Below, one piece after another: positions 34,701 through 43,138 of a stretch of 64,000 bases of DNA. How positions within the stretch are numbered: the first letter of the stretch is position 1; every line of letters starts with the position of its first letter. The notes under the pieces are model-generated. The model was not told where the DNA came from. It ran no database searches and worked only from the letters and a program-made list of their open reading frames with translations. A program made the translations under genes and the position numbers. The DNA comes from Methylocystis sp. ATCC 49242 (GTDB taxonomy: Bacteria > Pseudomonadota > Alphaproteobacteria > Rhizobiales > Beijerinckiaceae): contig NZ_KE124774.1 of assembly GCF_000188155.2 (NCBI RefSeq), positions 99,501 to 163,500 of the forward strand, in the 5' to 3' direction.

Positions 34701-34789
34701 ATCTGCGCCGATTCCTGCGCGAGACGACTTTAACGATCAATACAGCATCCTCGGGCGGTGACGCAGGGCTTTTATCTCTCGAAGAGTAG
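31733..34789 (+). CDS. putA: Bifunctional proline dehydrogenase / P5C dehydrogenase PutA
   Basis: The 1018-residue enzyme converts proline to glutamate with FAD and NAD. The N-terminal PRODH barrel shows SVKLSALHPRYE, FTIDAEEADRLELSLD and RLVKGAYWDSEIKRAQERG. The C-terminal aldehyde dehydrogenase domain shows SPWNFPLAIFIGQVAAAL, ETGGINAMVVDSTAL (catalytic Glu), FRSAGQRCSALRVLC (catalytic Cys) and FGGFGLSGTGPKAGGPDYL. It has no N-terminal ribbon-helix-helix, so unlike the E. coli protein it cannot repress its own gene. It is the 'short' branch of bifunctional PutA. Monocistronic. Confidence 0.94.
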   Translation: MTTKLSSAPPPFAAPYAPPDQGFAAAFIQMRPDAALSEAVARKARALVQGMREHRDALGGVEDFLHEFSLSSREGLAVMALAESLLRVPDDATADQLIADKLAAGDFSHHEASSDALLVQACAFALGFSARIVGHGEPRGLVAALARRLGLPALRGAARQAMKLMGAHFVFGETIEAALDRAQGRRERFSYDMLGEAARNGRDAERYFNAYADAIRAIGARAGNESLPARPGISVKLSALHPRYEAISRERVMRELPPRMLELARLAKDRDLAFTIDAEEADRLELSLDVIARVVSDASLSGWDGFGLAVQAYQKRALAVIDYIAALAKAHDRRFMLRLVKGAYWDSEIKRAQERGLDDFPVFTRKAMTDLSYVACAAQLLQEPRVYPQFATHNARTVAEILARAGLRKDYEFQRLHGMGEALYAAVGEQGDAPVRVYAPVGPHRDLLAYLVRRLIENGANSSFVARAADPDTPDNVLVADPREMIASPQCARHPRLPLPSEIYRPLRANSKGVEFGDRSALAALIADARAQDVVARPSAPAKTAPRDVVSPIDGAAIGKVVEADIDAVRAMLASAAQAFPKWAATSPDARAQTLERAADMIEARRAAFIALLQSEAGKTLDDALAEVREAADMCRYYAGQARMICSETALPGPTGEENRLRRLGHGVFICISPWNFPLAIFIGQVAAALVTGNAVVAKPAEQTPLIAARAIELLHEAGVPRDALQFSPGAGDVGAALVADPRATGVVFTGSVEVAQHINRALAARDGAIAPLIAETGGINAMVVDSTALIEQVVDDVLTSAFRSAGQRCSALRVLCVQEEIASACLEVLIGAVAELRIGDPREVGVHIGPVIDAQAKEKLDRYIARQAAAGRVIYAGVAPASGAYVAPHIVRLDHVSELREEVFGPVLHVATWRAGGFAALVDEIESSGFGLTMGLHTRIEERMHELARRAPAGNIYVNRNMIGAVVGSQPFGGFGLSGTGPKAGGPDYLRRFLRETTLTINTASSGGDAGLLSLEE

Positions 34790-34916
34790 GTGTGGCGTTT
34801 GGGCATGAAAGGCTCAGCTTGATTGTCATAAAGCCTTGACCACTTTTCGTGTTGCACGGCGTTGCGCCGGAGTTGCGCACACTGGCGCGGCTCAACGCTG
34901 AATTTTGGAGGGAGAT

Positions 34917-35429
34917 ATGGCCGAAAAAGAATCGACCCCCGTGACGAAAAAAGAAAGTTCGATGATTTCCCCCGATCTGTGGGATTGGCGGCCGTTCGAG
35001 GCGCTGCGTCGCCAGCTCGATCGGTTCTTCGACGAAGCGCCGCTGCAAAAGCGGTCGGGTGACTATGAGCCCTTCGAGCGCTTTGTCGGCTGGCCCGCGA
35101 CGCCGCCGGTCGATTTCGTCGAGCGCGACAATGAATATGAGCTGACCGCCGAGCTCCCCGGAATGGACCAGAAGGATGTCGAAGCGAAGGTCGTCAATGG
35201 CGCGCTCGTCATTCACGGCGAGAAGAAAGTCGAACGCGAGGAAAAGAACGAGGGCTATTTCTTCTCGGAGCGCCGTTACGGCTCGTTCAAACGAAGCTTC
35301 CGTCTGCCGGATGGCGTCGATGCGGAAAAGATCAAGGCGACTTTCGAAAAGGGCGTGTTGAAGGTCACGCTGCCGAAGTCCGCCGAAATGAAACAGCAAG
35401 AGAAGAAAATCGAGATCGCGTCGAAATAA
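34917..35429 (+). CDS. Small heat-shock protein Hsp20
   Basis: The 170-residue ATP-independent chaperone has an alpha-crystallin domain from about residue 58 (PPVDFVERDNEYELTAELPGMDQKDVEAKVVNGALVIHGEKK) through the hallmark FKRSFRLPDGVDAEKIKATFEKGVLKVTLPK, with a Lys-rich tail. The N-terminal region is short and contains LWDWRPFEALRRQLDRFFDE. ATG 34917 has GGAGGGAGA just before it. The roughly 120-bp leader includes CTTGAC near 34835, which could be an RpoH-type -35, but no convincing -10 was fixed. Its transcript ends at a strong bidirectional hairpin. Confidence 0.9.
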   Translation: MAEKESTPVTKKESSMISPDLWDWRPFEALRRQLDRFFDEAPLQKRSGDYEPFERFVGWPATPPVDFVERDNEYELTAELPGMDQKDVEAKVVNGALVIHGEKKVEREEKNEGYFFSERRYGSFKRSFRLPDGVDAEKIKATFEKGVLKVTLPKSAEMKQQEKKIEIASK

Positions 35430-35446
35430 TCACAACATTCGGCGGC

Positions 35447-35486
35447 AAAAAATGGCGCGCGATACGTTCGCGCGCCATTTCTTTTT
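35447..35486. terminator. Bidirectional terminator, hsp20 / UbiH-type gene
   Basis: A perfect 12-bp stem, AAATGGCGCGCG (35450-35461) with CGCGCGCCATTT (35469-35480), has A-rich sequence before and TTTCTTTTTC after. It lies between convergent genes and works in either direction. Confidence 0.85.
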
Positions 35487-35491
35487 CTGGC

Positions 35492-36757
35492 TCATGCGCT
35501 TTTGCGCGTTTCCTCGGCCACGGGTTGACGCATGAGGCGCGGCAAGACGAGATGCGGCAGGATGCCCTCGCGGATCACCGCCCGCCGCAGCGGCCCCAGC
35601 GCGGCGATCGCAATGAAGCTCGCGCCGCGGAACAGGTCGACCGGCAGATAGGGCACGATCAGCGAGCGGTTCAGCACATCGACGCCATGCGTGCGGAAAC
35701 CGATGTCCGCCCGGCGGTGGCGATCGTAGCGCGAGAGGGCGCGCGACAATTCCTGCTCGTTCTTGAGATCCACGCTCGCGAGACAGTCTTCGAGATCGGC
35801 GACGTCGCGCAGGCTCAGGTTGAGGCCTTGCGCGCCGATCGGCGGGAAGACGTGGCATGTTTCGCCGACAAGCGCGAGTCGACCGGCCGCATGTCTGGAG
35901 ACCTGCATGCCGCCCATGCGGAACTGGCCGATTTCGCTCTCGATCCTCATCGCGCCGAATTCGGACTTCGCATAGTCCTCGATCTCATATTCGAGTTCCT
36001 CGCGCGGCTTGGCGAGGCGGCGTCGCGCGTCGTCGACGCTCATCAGCCAGACAAGACTCGAACGATGCGGCGAATCCTCGCGCGCAGGCAATGGCACCAG
36101 CGTGAAGGGGCCGGAGCGCGTGTGATATTCGGTGGAAATATTGTCGTGCGGGAATTCATGCCGCAGCATCATGGTGAGGGCGACTTGCGGATAGGTCCAT
36201 TCCTTCACGTCTATGCCCGCGACGGCGCGCGCGCGGCTACTGCGTCCGTCGGCGGCGACGATGAAATCCGCCTCGATCCGCCGACCGTCCTTGAGTATGG
36301 CGGTCGCGCTCACGCTGTTGAGCTCGTAATCGACGATGTCCGCGTCGACCATTTCGATCTCGGGGCGCGCACGCACGAGGTCCAGCAGGACACCGACGAG
36401 TTCGTCGTTGGAAATATTGACGCCCAAAGCCGGCAACCCGACTTCGCTCGCCCGCAGGGTGAGCTCCGGAACCGGGAAGAGCTGATCGGTGTCGTCGATC
36501 ATGCGGATCGCTTCCACCGGGCAGCCGAGATCCTTCACGCGCTCCAGCGCTCCCAGCGCATCGAGAAAGCGCACCGAAGCCTCGAACAATGCGACGGTGC
36601 GGCCGGGCAGGGGCGGCGGAATGCGGCCGACTAGCGTCGTCTTCAATCCGGCGCGCGCAAAGGCTAACGCCGCCGCGAGGCCGGTCGAGCCCGCGCCGGC
36701 CACGAGAATGTCGGTCTTAGTCGTCGCGCCTTGATCCTGCGCGGAAACCTCGGTCAT
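35492..36757 (-). CDS. UbiH/UbiF/COQ6-family FAD monooxygenase
   Basis: The 421-residue flavin hydroxylase probably acts on a ubiquinone intermediate ring. It has the FAD motif ILVAGAGSTGLAAALAFARAG, the DG motif ADFIVAADGRSSRARAVAGI and the second FAD/NADPH motif GRLALVGETCHVFPPIGAQGLNLSLRDVADL, which is diagnostic of the UbiH/COQ6 family. ATG 36757 with GGGAGA upstream is preferred over GTG 36778. It stands alone; no other ubi gene is nearby, so which ring position it hydroxylates cannot be assigned. Confidence 0.85.
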   Translation of the reverse strand: MTEVSAQDQGATTKTDILVAGAGSTGLAAALAFARAGLKTTLVGRIPPPLPGRTVALFEASVRFLDALGALERVKDLGCPVEAIRMIDDTDQLFPVPELTLRASEVGLPALGVNISNDELVGVLLDLVRARPEIEMVDADIVDYELNSVSATAILKDGRRIEADFIVAADGRSSRARAVAGIDVKEWTYPQVALTMMLRHEFPHDNISTEYHTRSGPFTLVPLPAREDSPHRSSLVWLMSVDDARRRLAKPREELEYEIEDYAKSEFGAMRIESEIGQFRMGGMQVSRHAAGRLALVGETCHVFPPIGAQGLNLSLRDVADLEDCLASVDLKNEQELSRALSRYDRHRRADIGFRTHGVDVLNRSLIVPYLPVDLFRGASFIAIAALGPLRRAVIREGILPHLVLPRLMRQPVAEETRKSA

Positions 36758-36892
36758 TTCATGTCTCCCGTCTGTCACATGTTATAGCGTCGGACGCGCG
36801 GCTAAGCGAGGGCGCCGGCGACTTTTACGGCGCCGCCCTTAGGTCCCGGCCGGGAGCGGGTGTAGGGTGGCCGCCTTTTTCAGGCGCCCGCC

Positions 36893-37310
36893 ATGTCATC
36901 CCGGCTCAACGGTCTTCTCATTCACCTTTTCACCGCGAGCGGTGCGGCGCTTGGCCTTGCGGCGTTGTTCTGCGCCGTGGAGGGCCGTGTCGTCGCGACG
37001 CGCGTGGCGCTGTGGCGCTCGAAGCTTCTCGACCCCGCGGTGGTCGCCTGTATCGTCTGCGCAGCTTCGGCGCTCTATTTCTCCGACAGGCGAATGAAGA
37101 CGGAAGACTTGTGGTTTCGTGGCTTTCCCGCAATCTGGAATGTGCTCGTCTTAATATCTGTTCGAGTTGCGCGCCGAGCCGACGGTTTCACTCGCCATCG
37201 TAATCGTCGAGGCCGGGGATCAGGAGCTTGCGGCGGCGTCATTCGCCGTGAAGGCGGCGCTGGTCGGGGCGGCCTGTTATTTAATGATCCTGCCGCTGTT
37301 TCGAGGGGCG
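36893..37310 (+). pseudogene. pcs: Phosphatidylcholine synthase remnant (deleted and frameshifted)
   Basis: The first 32 residues (MSSRLNGLLIHLFTASGAALGLAALFCAVEG) match the start of bacterial Pcs. The frame then jumps to PAVVACIVCAASALYFSDRRMKTEDLWFRGFPAIWNVLVLI, which matches the middle of Pcs (x-SSAIYYAD-x-MKT-x-x-x-FxGFPxxWN). Between them the CDP-alcohol phosphotransferase motif DGxxAR...G...D...D is missing, an internal deletion of roughly 60 codons. Near 37158 the frame shifts by one and continues as LFELRAEPTVSLAIVIVEAG, then fades into the quinone reductase start. The enzyme would be inactive. PC synthesis, if present, must use another route or copy. Confidence 0.72.
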
Positions 37311-37329
37311 GAGACGAAGGGAGAACGTG

Positions 37330-38301
37330 ATGGTCAAGGCGATTCGCGTGCACAGGCCGGGCGGCCCCGAGGCCCTGCAGCTGGAGGAGGTCGAGCTGGC
37401 GCCCCCGACGGCGGGCGAGGTGCAGATCCGCCATCGCGCGATCGGCGTCAATTTCATCGACATCTATCGCCGAACGGGGGCTTATCCGGCGGACTATCCC
37501 TTCACGCCGGGTCATGAAGGAGCGGGGCAGGTCGTCGCCGTGGGCGATGGCGTCAAGGATTTCGAGGAAGGCGACCGCGTCGCCTATGTCGGCGCGCTCG
37601 GAGGCTATGCGGAGGCGCGCAACATCGCCGCTGATTCCGTCATTCACCTGCCGAAATCCTTTTCCTACGAGCAGGGCGCCGTCATGATGCTCAAGGGGCT
37701 CACCGCGCAATATTTGCTGCGGCGCACCTTTCGGGTCAAAAAAGGGCATCGCGTGCTGGTCCACGCCGGCGCGGGCGGCGTCGGTCAATTGCTTTGCCGG
37801 TGGGCGAGCGCGCTCGGCGCAAAGGTCATCGCCACGGTCGGCTCGGAGGACAAGGCGAAGATCGCAGAGGCGGCAGGGGCCGAACACACGATCCTCTATC
37901 GCAGTGAGAATTTTCCTGAGCGCGTGCGCGAGATCACCAAGGGACGCCTGTGCGACGTGGTGTATGACGGGATCGGGCGGGCGACGTTCCCCGCTTCCCT
38001 CGACTGCCTGAAGCCCTTCGGCCTCTTCGTAAGCTTCGGCTCGGCGTCGGGGCCGATTGAGGCCTTCGACATCGGCTTGCTGGCGCAGAAGGGGTCTCTC
38101 TTCGCGACGCGGCCATCGCTCTTCACCCATATCGCGAGGCGCGCCGATTATGAGGAGATGGCCGAGGATCTGATGCACGCGGTCAAGAAAGGCCATTTGA
38201 TTATCGAGGCGCCGGAGACCTTCCCGCTGGCGGAGGCGGCGAAAGTACACGTCGCCCTCGAATCACGTGCGACAGCGGGTTCGATGGTTTTGATCCCCTG
38301 A
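37330..38301 (+). CDS. NADPH:quinone oxidoreductase (zeta-crystallin/QorA type)
   Basis: The 323-residue MDR-superfamily reductase without zinc ligands has GVNFIDIYRRTGAYP, GHEGAGQVVAVGDGV, the NADPH motif VLVHAGAGGVGQLLCRWASALGAKVIATVGSE and VVYDGIGRATFPASLDCLKPFG. It is cytoplasmic and reduces quinones by one electron or detoxifies enones. ATG 37330 with GGGAGAACG upstream is used. The upstream neighbour is the pcs remnant; the gene is probably the distal member of a former two-gene unit. Confidence 0.88.
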   Translation: MVKAIRVHRPGGPEALQLEEVELAPPTAGEVQIRHRAIGVNFIDIYRRTGAYPADYPFTPGHEGAGQVVAVGDGVKDFEEGDRVAYVGALGGYAEARNIAADSVIHLPKSFSYEQGAVMMLKGLTAQYLLRRTFRVKKGHRVLVHAGAGGVGQLLCRWASALGAKVIATVGSEDKAKIAEAAGAEHTILYRSENFPERVREITKGRLCDVVYDGIGRATFPASLDCLKPFGLFVSFGSASGPIEAFDIGLLAQKGSLFATRPSLFTHIARRADYEEMAEDLMHAVKKGHLIIEAPETFPLAEAAKVHVALESRATAGSMVLIP

Positions 38302-38562
38302 TTGGGCGATTCGCGCATGAGTTGCGGGGGCGCGGCGTCAAAATCCGAGAAAATGTTGCTTTTTGGCAACGAAACGCGCTCCGGCGATTCCTCCCGTCAC
38401 CTAACTTGTTGAGGCGGCGCGCCTTCGACTTTCGGAAACCGCCGCGGCGGAACGACGGAATCGACATTTGATCCTGGACAAATCACCATTTTCGCTCGGG
38501 TCGCAAACGTAGACGGAAAATATCTTCGGGCGTTTCGATTCGAATTGGGCTATAAGGGAGAT
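38302..38562. other. Intergenic region upstream of candidate small RNA
   Basis: No gene is seen. It contains one copy of ATTCCTCCCGTC (about 38389-38400) resembling the exposed loop of the small RNA candidate that follows, and a -10-like TATAAG at 38551-38556 that would start that RNA near 38563. Confidence 0.4.
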
Positions 38563-38641
38563 GTTCCGGCTTTGAGGTTCCTCCCGCCTCTCGATTAGCC
38601 CGAACCGCCTTCAAGACCCGGCGCTGAAGCCGGGTTTTTTT
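38563..38641 (+). ncRNA. Candidate small RNA with exposed anti-Shine-Dalgarno loop
   Basis: About 79 nt are bounded by a -10-like TATAAG (38551-38556) and a perfect terminator (38617-38641). The 5' part folds as GTTCCGGCT (38563-38571) pairing with AGCCCGAAC (38597-38605, one C-C mismatch) and an inner GAGG/CCTC stem that displays the loop TTCCTCCCG. A free CCUCC loop followed by a Rho-independent terminator is the design of several alphaproteobacterial trans-acting small RNAs that mask ribosome sites. No gene overlaps it. Expression is unproven. Confidence 0.55.
38617..38641 (+). terminator. Rho-independent terminator of the small RNA candidate
   Basis: CCCGGC (38617-38622), loop GCTGAA, GCCGGG (38629-38634), then seven T. 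A textbook terminator, lying about 100 nt before rsfS rather than after a protein gene. Confidence 0.85.
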
Positions 38642-38789
38642 CGTCGCGGGGGCGACGAACCCTCGTTCCTATTGCATTCGGCGACAAAGCGTCCCATCCT
38701 TATGTGGCGGCCATGCCTCGAGGGGCGCGGGGCCGCGAAGCATGAGGGTCGCAACGCTGTCGACAAGTGTTCATCCGGGGACAGGGGCA

Positions 38790-39167
38790 ATGTCCCATCC
38801 GGCTCCCGGCGCCAATGCGCCGTTATCCGGCCTGATCGTGCAAAATGTCCTCAAAAGCCTCGATGACTCCAAGGCCGAGGACATCATCTCCATCGATCTG
38901 CGCGGCAAGACCGCCCTCGCCGATGAAATGATCATCGCGACAGGACGTTCGACTGTGCATGTCGGCGCGATCGCCGACAAGGCGATCAAGGCCTGCAAGG
39001 CCGCGGGCGTCGTGTCGCCGCGCGTCGAGGGCTTGCCGCAATGCGATTGGGTGCTGATCGACGCCGGCGACGTCATCATCCACATCTTCCGTCCCGAGGT
39101 TCGTCAGTTCTACAACCTCGAGAAGATGTGGGGCGGCGACCGTCCGGTGGAGATGCGGCTGGCCTGA
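38790..39167 (+). CDS. rsfS: Ribosomal silencing factor RsfS
   Basis: The roughly 125-residue RsfS/Iojap protein binds L14 on the 50S subunit and blocks joining under starvation. Conserved parts: LDDSKAEDIISIDLRGKTALADEMIIATGRSTVHVGAIADKAI and EGLPQCDWVLIDAGDVIIHIFRPEVRQFYNLEKMW. The ATG at 38790 has CAGGGGC upstream; an ATG at 38742 would add 16 non-conserved residues and cannot be excluded. rlmH follows 9 nt later, the usual rsfS-rlmH pair. Confidence 0.92.
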   Translation: MSHPAPGANAPLSGLIVQNVLKSLDDSKAEDIISIDLRGKTALADEMIIATGRSTVHVGAIADKAIKACKAAGVVSPRVEGLPQCDWVLIDAGDVIIHIFRPEVRQFYNLEKMWGGDRPVEMRLA

Positions 39168-39176
39168 GACCAGCCG

Positions 39177-39656
39177 ATGCGCCTGGGACTGATTTGCGTG
39201 GGCCGGCTGAAGGCCGGTCCCGAACGAGAAATTTTCGCGCGCTACGCGGAGCGCATCATGGCTCTTCGACGAATTGGGCTTGAGGGGCTGGACCTCAGGG
39301 AAATCGACGAGCGCAAGGCCAAAAGTTCGGGCGAGCGCATGGCGCGCGAGGGCGAGGAGATGCTTGGCCATTTGCCCGCCGACGCCGCGCTGGCCGTTTT
39401 CGATGAACGTGGCAAATCAGCCGACAGCGCCGCCTTCGCCGCCTTCATCGGCCGAGAGCGCGACGCGGGGCGCAAGGCGATGTGGTTCGCAATTGGTGGC
39501 TCGGAGGGGCTCGACGCTAGCGTGCGCGCACGGGCGCAGGCGGTCTTTTCCTTCGGAGCGATGACGCTGCCGCATCAGCTCGTGCGCATTCTTGCGGCTG
39601 AACAGATTTATCGCGCCATGACGATCTTATCGGGGCACCCTTATCACCGTGCGTGA
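39177..39656 (+). CDS. rlmH: 23S rRNA (pseudouridine1915-N3)-methyltransferase RlmH
   Basis: The 159-residue SPOUT methyltransferase acts on the assembled 70S ribosome. Signatures: MRLGLICVGRLKAGPE, the AdoMet knot FAIGGSEGLD, and the C-terminal MTLPHQLVRILAAEQIYRAMTILSGHPYHRA, nearly invariant in the family. Length is standard (155-160). It begins 9 nt after rsfS and is surely co-transcribed. Confidence 0.95.
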   Translation: MRLGLICVGRLKAGPEREIFARYAERIMALRRIGLEGLDLREIDERKAKSSGERMAREGEEMLGHLPADAALAVFDERGKSADSAAFAAFIGRERDAGRKAMWFAIGGSEGLDASVRARAQAVFSFGAMTLPHQLVRILAAEQIYRAMTILSGHPYHRA

Positions 39657-39665
39657 AGCACGCGT

Positions 39666-40352
39666 CTATTGTGGCCCTGCGGACTCGCGCAAATAGCGTC
39701 CGTTCACCCACCCGCGCATCGACGGGTCGTCCGGCCTCTCGACGCGGCACCATCGCTGGCCGCCGGTATTCTTGCAGCCGAGGTTCTTCAGAACCGCGCC
39801 ATTGGCAAACCGCATAACGAGCGCGCCCTTCGGGGAGGGCGCCTTGCGCATGCTCAACTCATCGCCGTGGCCGACGCCCGTGACCTCCCAGTAGTCCGGC
39901 CCTCCCGTCAGCCCGTCTGCATAGTCCGGCCCCTTTTCATTTGTGCTGCTCTGTTCGCCAAGAGCGATCGTCAGCGTGTAATTGGCGGTCACGCCGCGCC
40001 GCGCGTCATTGCGGTAAAGATAGACCCTCGCGCGGTAGTCGCCGCTCGTCGGCGCAGCGCCGCTATATTCGATGACGGACATGGCGTTGGGCATGGCCAC
40101 GTCCGACCCCGGAGCCATGAGATTGAAGTAATTGCTCAACTTGTTGGTCCTGAGATTGATCTGGATCGACTCGCCGGCGCCGGCCGGGAAAACGTAATCG
40201 ACGTGGGCGTAACCCTTTATCCGTCCCCTTATCGTCGCCCGCCCGTCCTTGAACGAGACGCGTTCGACGCGCTGCTCGTCCCGCGCGGCGGCGAGAGTCG
40301 GGAGCAGGGCGAAAGCGAGCGCGAGGATGAAGCTGCGGGTAAGGTTGAACAT
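39666..40352 (-). CDS. Exported SH3-domain protein of unknown function
   Basis: The 228-residue protein has a signal peptide (MFNLTRSFILALAFALLPTLAAARDE). The middle, about 30-140, looks like a PPC-type beta-sandwich (GRIKGYAHVDYVFPAGAGESIQINLRTN, YRARVYLYRNDARRGVTANYTLTIALG). The C-terminus, about 155-225, is a bacterial SH3 domain (DELSMRKAPSPKGALVMRFANGAVLKNLGCKNTGGQRWCRVERPDDPSMRGWVNGRYL), including a WCRV and a GWVNGRYL motif. It is probably a periplasmic binder of peptidoglycan or polysaccharide. ATG 40352 with GGGAGCAGG upstream is preferred over TTG 40385. Confidence 0.75.
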   Translation of the reverse strand: MFNLTRSFILALAFALLPTLAAARDEQRVERVSFKDGRATIRGRIKGYAHVDYVFPAGAGESIQINLRTNKLSNYFNLMAPGSDVAMPNAMSVIEYSGAAPTSGDYRARVYLYRNDARRGVTANYTLTIALGEQSSTNEKGPDYADGLTGGPDYWEVTGVGHGDELSMRKAPSPKGALVMRFANGAVLKNLGCKNTGGQRWCRVERPDDPSMRGWVNGRYLRESAGPQ

Positions 40353-41021
40353 GCCTGCTCCCTGGTTCTGAATCATGTGTCTCAAAACAGTTTGTGGCGC
40401 ATGAGCGAGTCCTGCGCTGCTGATCGAAAGCCCTTAACCGAAACGAGATTTTTCGCCGGCCCTGCGGGGCGGCAAGGCGTCGACGTTTGCGGAGGTCCGC
40501 CGGGCATTTCCATTCGCAAGTCGCCCGGCGCGGGATGATGAAGGCCCGCAAGGAACGATGTGAAAGCCTAAGTCACACGAAATGGAACTGCAAACACCAT
40601 GTTGTGTTGCTCGGTTTCAAATCCCAGGGAGGGGCGCTCTGCAGGCGGCTTTGTTTTCACGCCGGGGAAGCGCTCAGGAGGCAACGGCGCCGGCTGCGAG
40701 GCCGAAGATCATGGCGGCCTGGCCGGAGGTCTGGCGCAAATAGCGAAGCAGCCCGTTCGCTATCTCCAGCGGATGAGGGGTGCGCGCCTTCGGATTCATG
40801 GCTTCGCTCTCCGGGCGGCGTGACGCGTTACATGTTTTCCGGCGAAGCTTGGCCATGGATTCGCTAAGAAAAAGTAGCGTAAGCTCAATAGTATGCAACA
40901 TGCGTGCGGCTCGCCGTCCTACTTGCGCCCCGCAAAAGGCCCGAGACGACCTCACGCGGCCGACGACATCCGGGCCGCGCTTTCGCGCACAGGCTTTACC
41001 GCCCGCCCGTCCTGCGCTAAA
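40353..41021. other. Long intergenic region between the SH3 gene and purA
   Basis: About 670 bp in which only one weak candidate gene is seen (40674-40799, minus). The rest has no supported frame. The 160 bp before the purA terminator-like hairpin could be a leader or a non-coding RNA, but no defining structure was recognised. Confidence 0.4.
40674..40799 (-). CDS. Possible 41-residue small protein
   Basis: An ATG at 40799 with GGAGAGCGAAGCC upstream opens MNPKARTPHPLEIANGLLRY followed by LRQTSGQAAMIFGLAAGAVAS. The sequence has a normal composition with an amphipathic helix then a hydrophobic C-terminus, unlike the Arg-rich shadow frames around it. There is no homology I can name; it may be a chance frame. 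Confidence 0.3.
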   Translation of the reverse strand: MNPKARTPHPLEIANGLLRYLRQTSGQAAMIFGLAAGAVAS

Positions 41022-41065
41022 CCCCGCCCGTAACGGCCCTTCGCGTTACTGCGCGGGGCTTTTTT
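41022..41065 (+). terminator. Terminator-like hairpin in the purA leader
   Basis: Outer stem CCCCGC/GCGGGG and inner stem GTAACG/CGTTAC are followed by CTTTTTTCG. It ends only 25 nt before the purA ATG and there is no gene upstream on this strand for about 1.3 kb, so it terminates either an unseen RNA or the purA leader itself (attenuation). Confidence 0.7.
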
Positions 41066-41090
41066 CGTTTTCTGACAGAGACAGAATGCC

Positions 41091-42383
<1,293 letters not shown>

Positions 42384-42948
42384 GGACCTCTCGCCCTCCT
42401 CCTCGCGGGGAGGGTGGGCGCGCGCCAATATCCCCGCCGCCTCTCGGCGCGGGGCAGGGAATCCGGGACGCCGCGGCTCCGTGAAACCTTGGCGCGAGAG
42501 AGAATCGGGGCCGCAGCGTCCCGAATGCGGATCGCGTCGTCTCGTCGCCTCCGGGTTCAGGGTCTTTTCCCCGTTTAGGGTAATCGGTCCCCGCGCCAAC
42601 CTCGGATATTGCGGCCAGGGCTTTATTCTCCGCGCGAAGGAGAGCCTCGGGCCGGCGACGCGCCGCCGGATCGGGAACGTGGGTCGACGTCCCGCCGGAT
42701 CCGCCCCCGCCAGCGCCGCCAGACCCATGGCGACGCCCCTTGCGGTTGGCTGGGGTGGGCGGGATATAGGAATTTATTCCGGAGCTGTCAAGGGTCGGGT
42801 TTGGCAAGGCCTGATAATTTCGCGAAAGCTGCGCCATTTTGGGTCGAGGATCAATTTTAGCCCCATATGCTAGCGCCCCTCCCATGCCAACCCCGCGAGC
42901 GGCGGCCGACGCAAGACGAAAGACAGCAGGGCCGGTCCATCGGAACAG
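42384..42948. other. Intergenic region after purA
   Basis: No supported gene. Just after purA is a strong imperfect hairpin (CGCCCTCCTCC...GGAGGGTGGGCG, about 42391-42421) without a T-run, possibly a terminator or a dispersed palindromic repeat. The remainder has low-quality frames only, and ends at the left inverted repeat of the next unit. Confidence 0.4.
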
Positions 42949-43105
42949 CTAGTGGTCAAAATCTAACGCTTGGAACCCAGTTCCAGTATCTGAGCGGAGA
43001 CAGCGTCGGAGTCAGCAATGCGCCAATTGCAGACCTTCCGCGCAGTAGCAAGGAATTTCGCAGTTCAATGCATTTTGGATATTCCTTACGATGAACCTCG
43101 GGGTG

Positions 43106-43128
43106 CCTCGTCAGCGCGAGGGGTTTTT
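43106..43128 (+). terminator. Short terminator inside the inverted-repeat unit
   Basis: CCTCG (43106-43110), loop TCAGCG, CGAGG (43117-43121), then GGTTTTT. It lies just past the end of the minus-strand hydrolase gene and points in the + direction; a transcript entering from the left would end here. Confidence 0.5.
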
Positions 43129-43138
43129 CAACAGCGTG

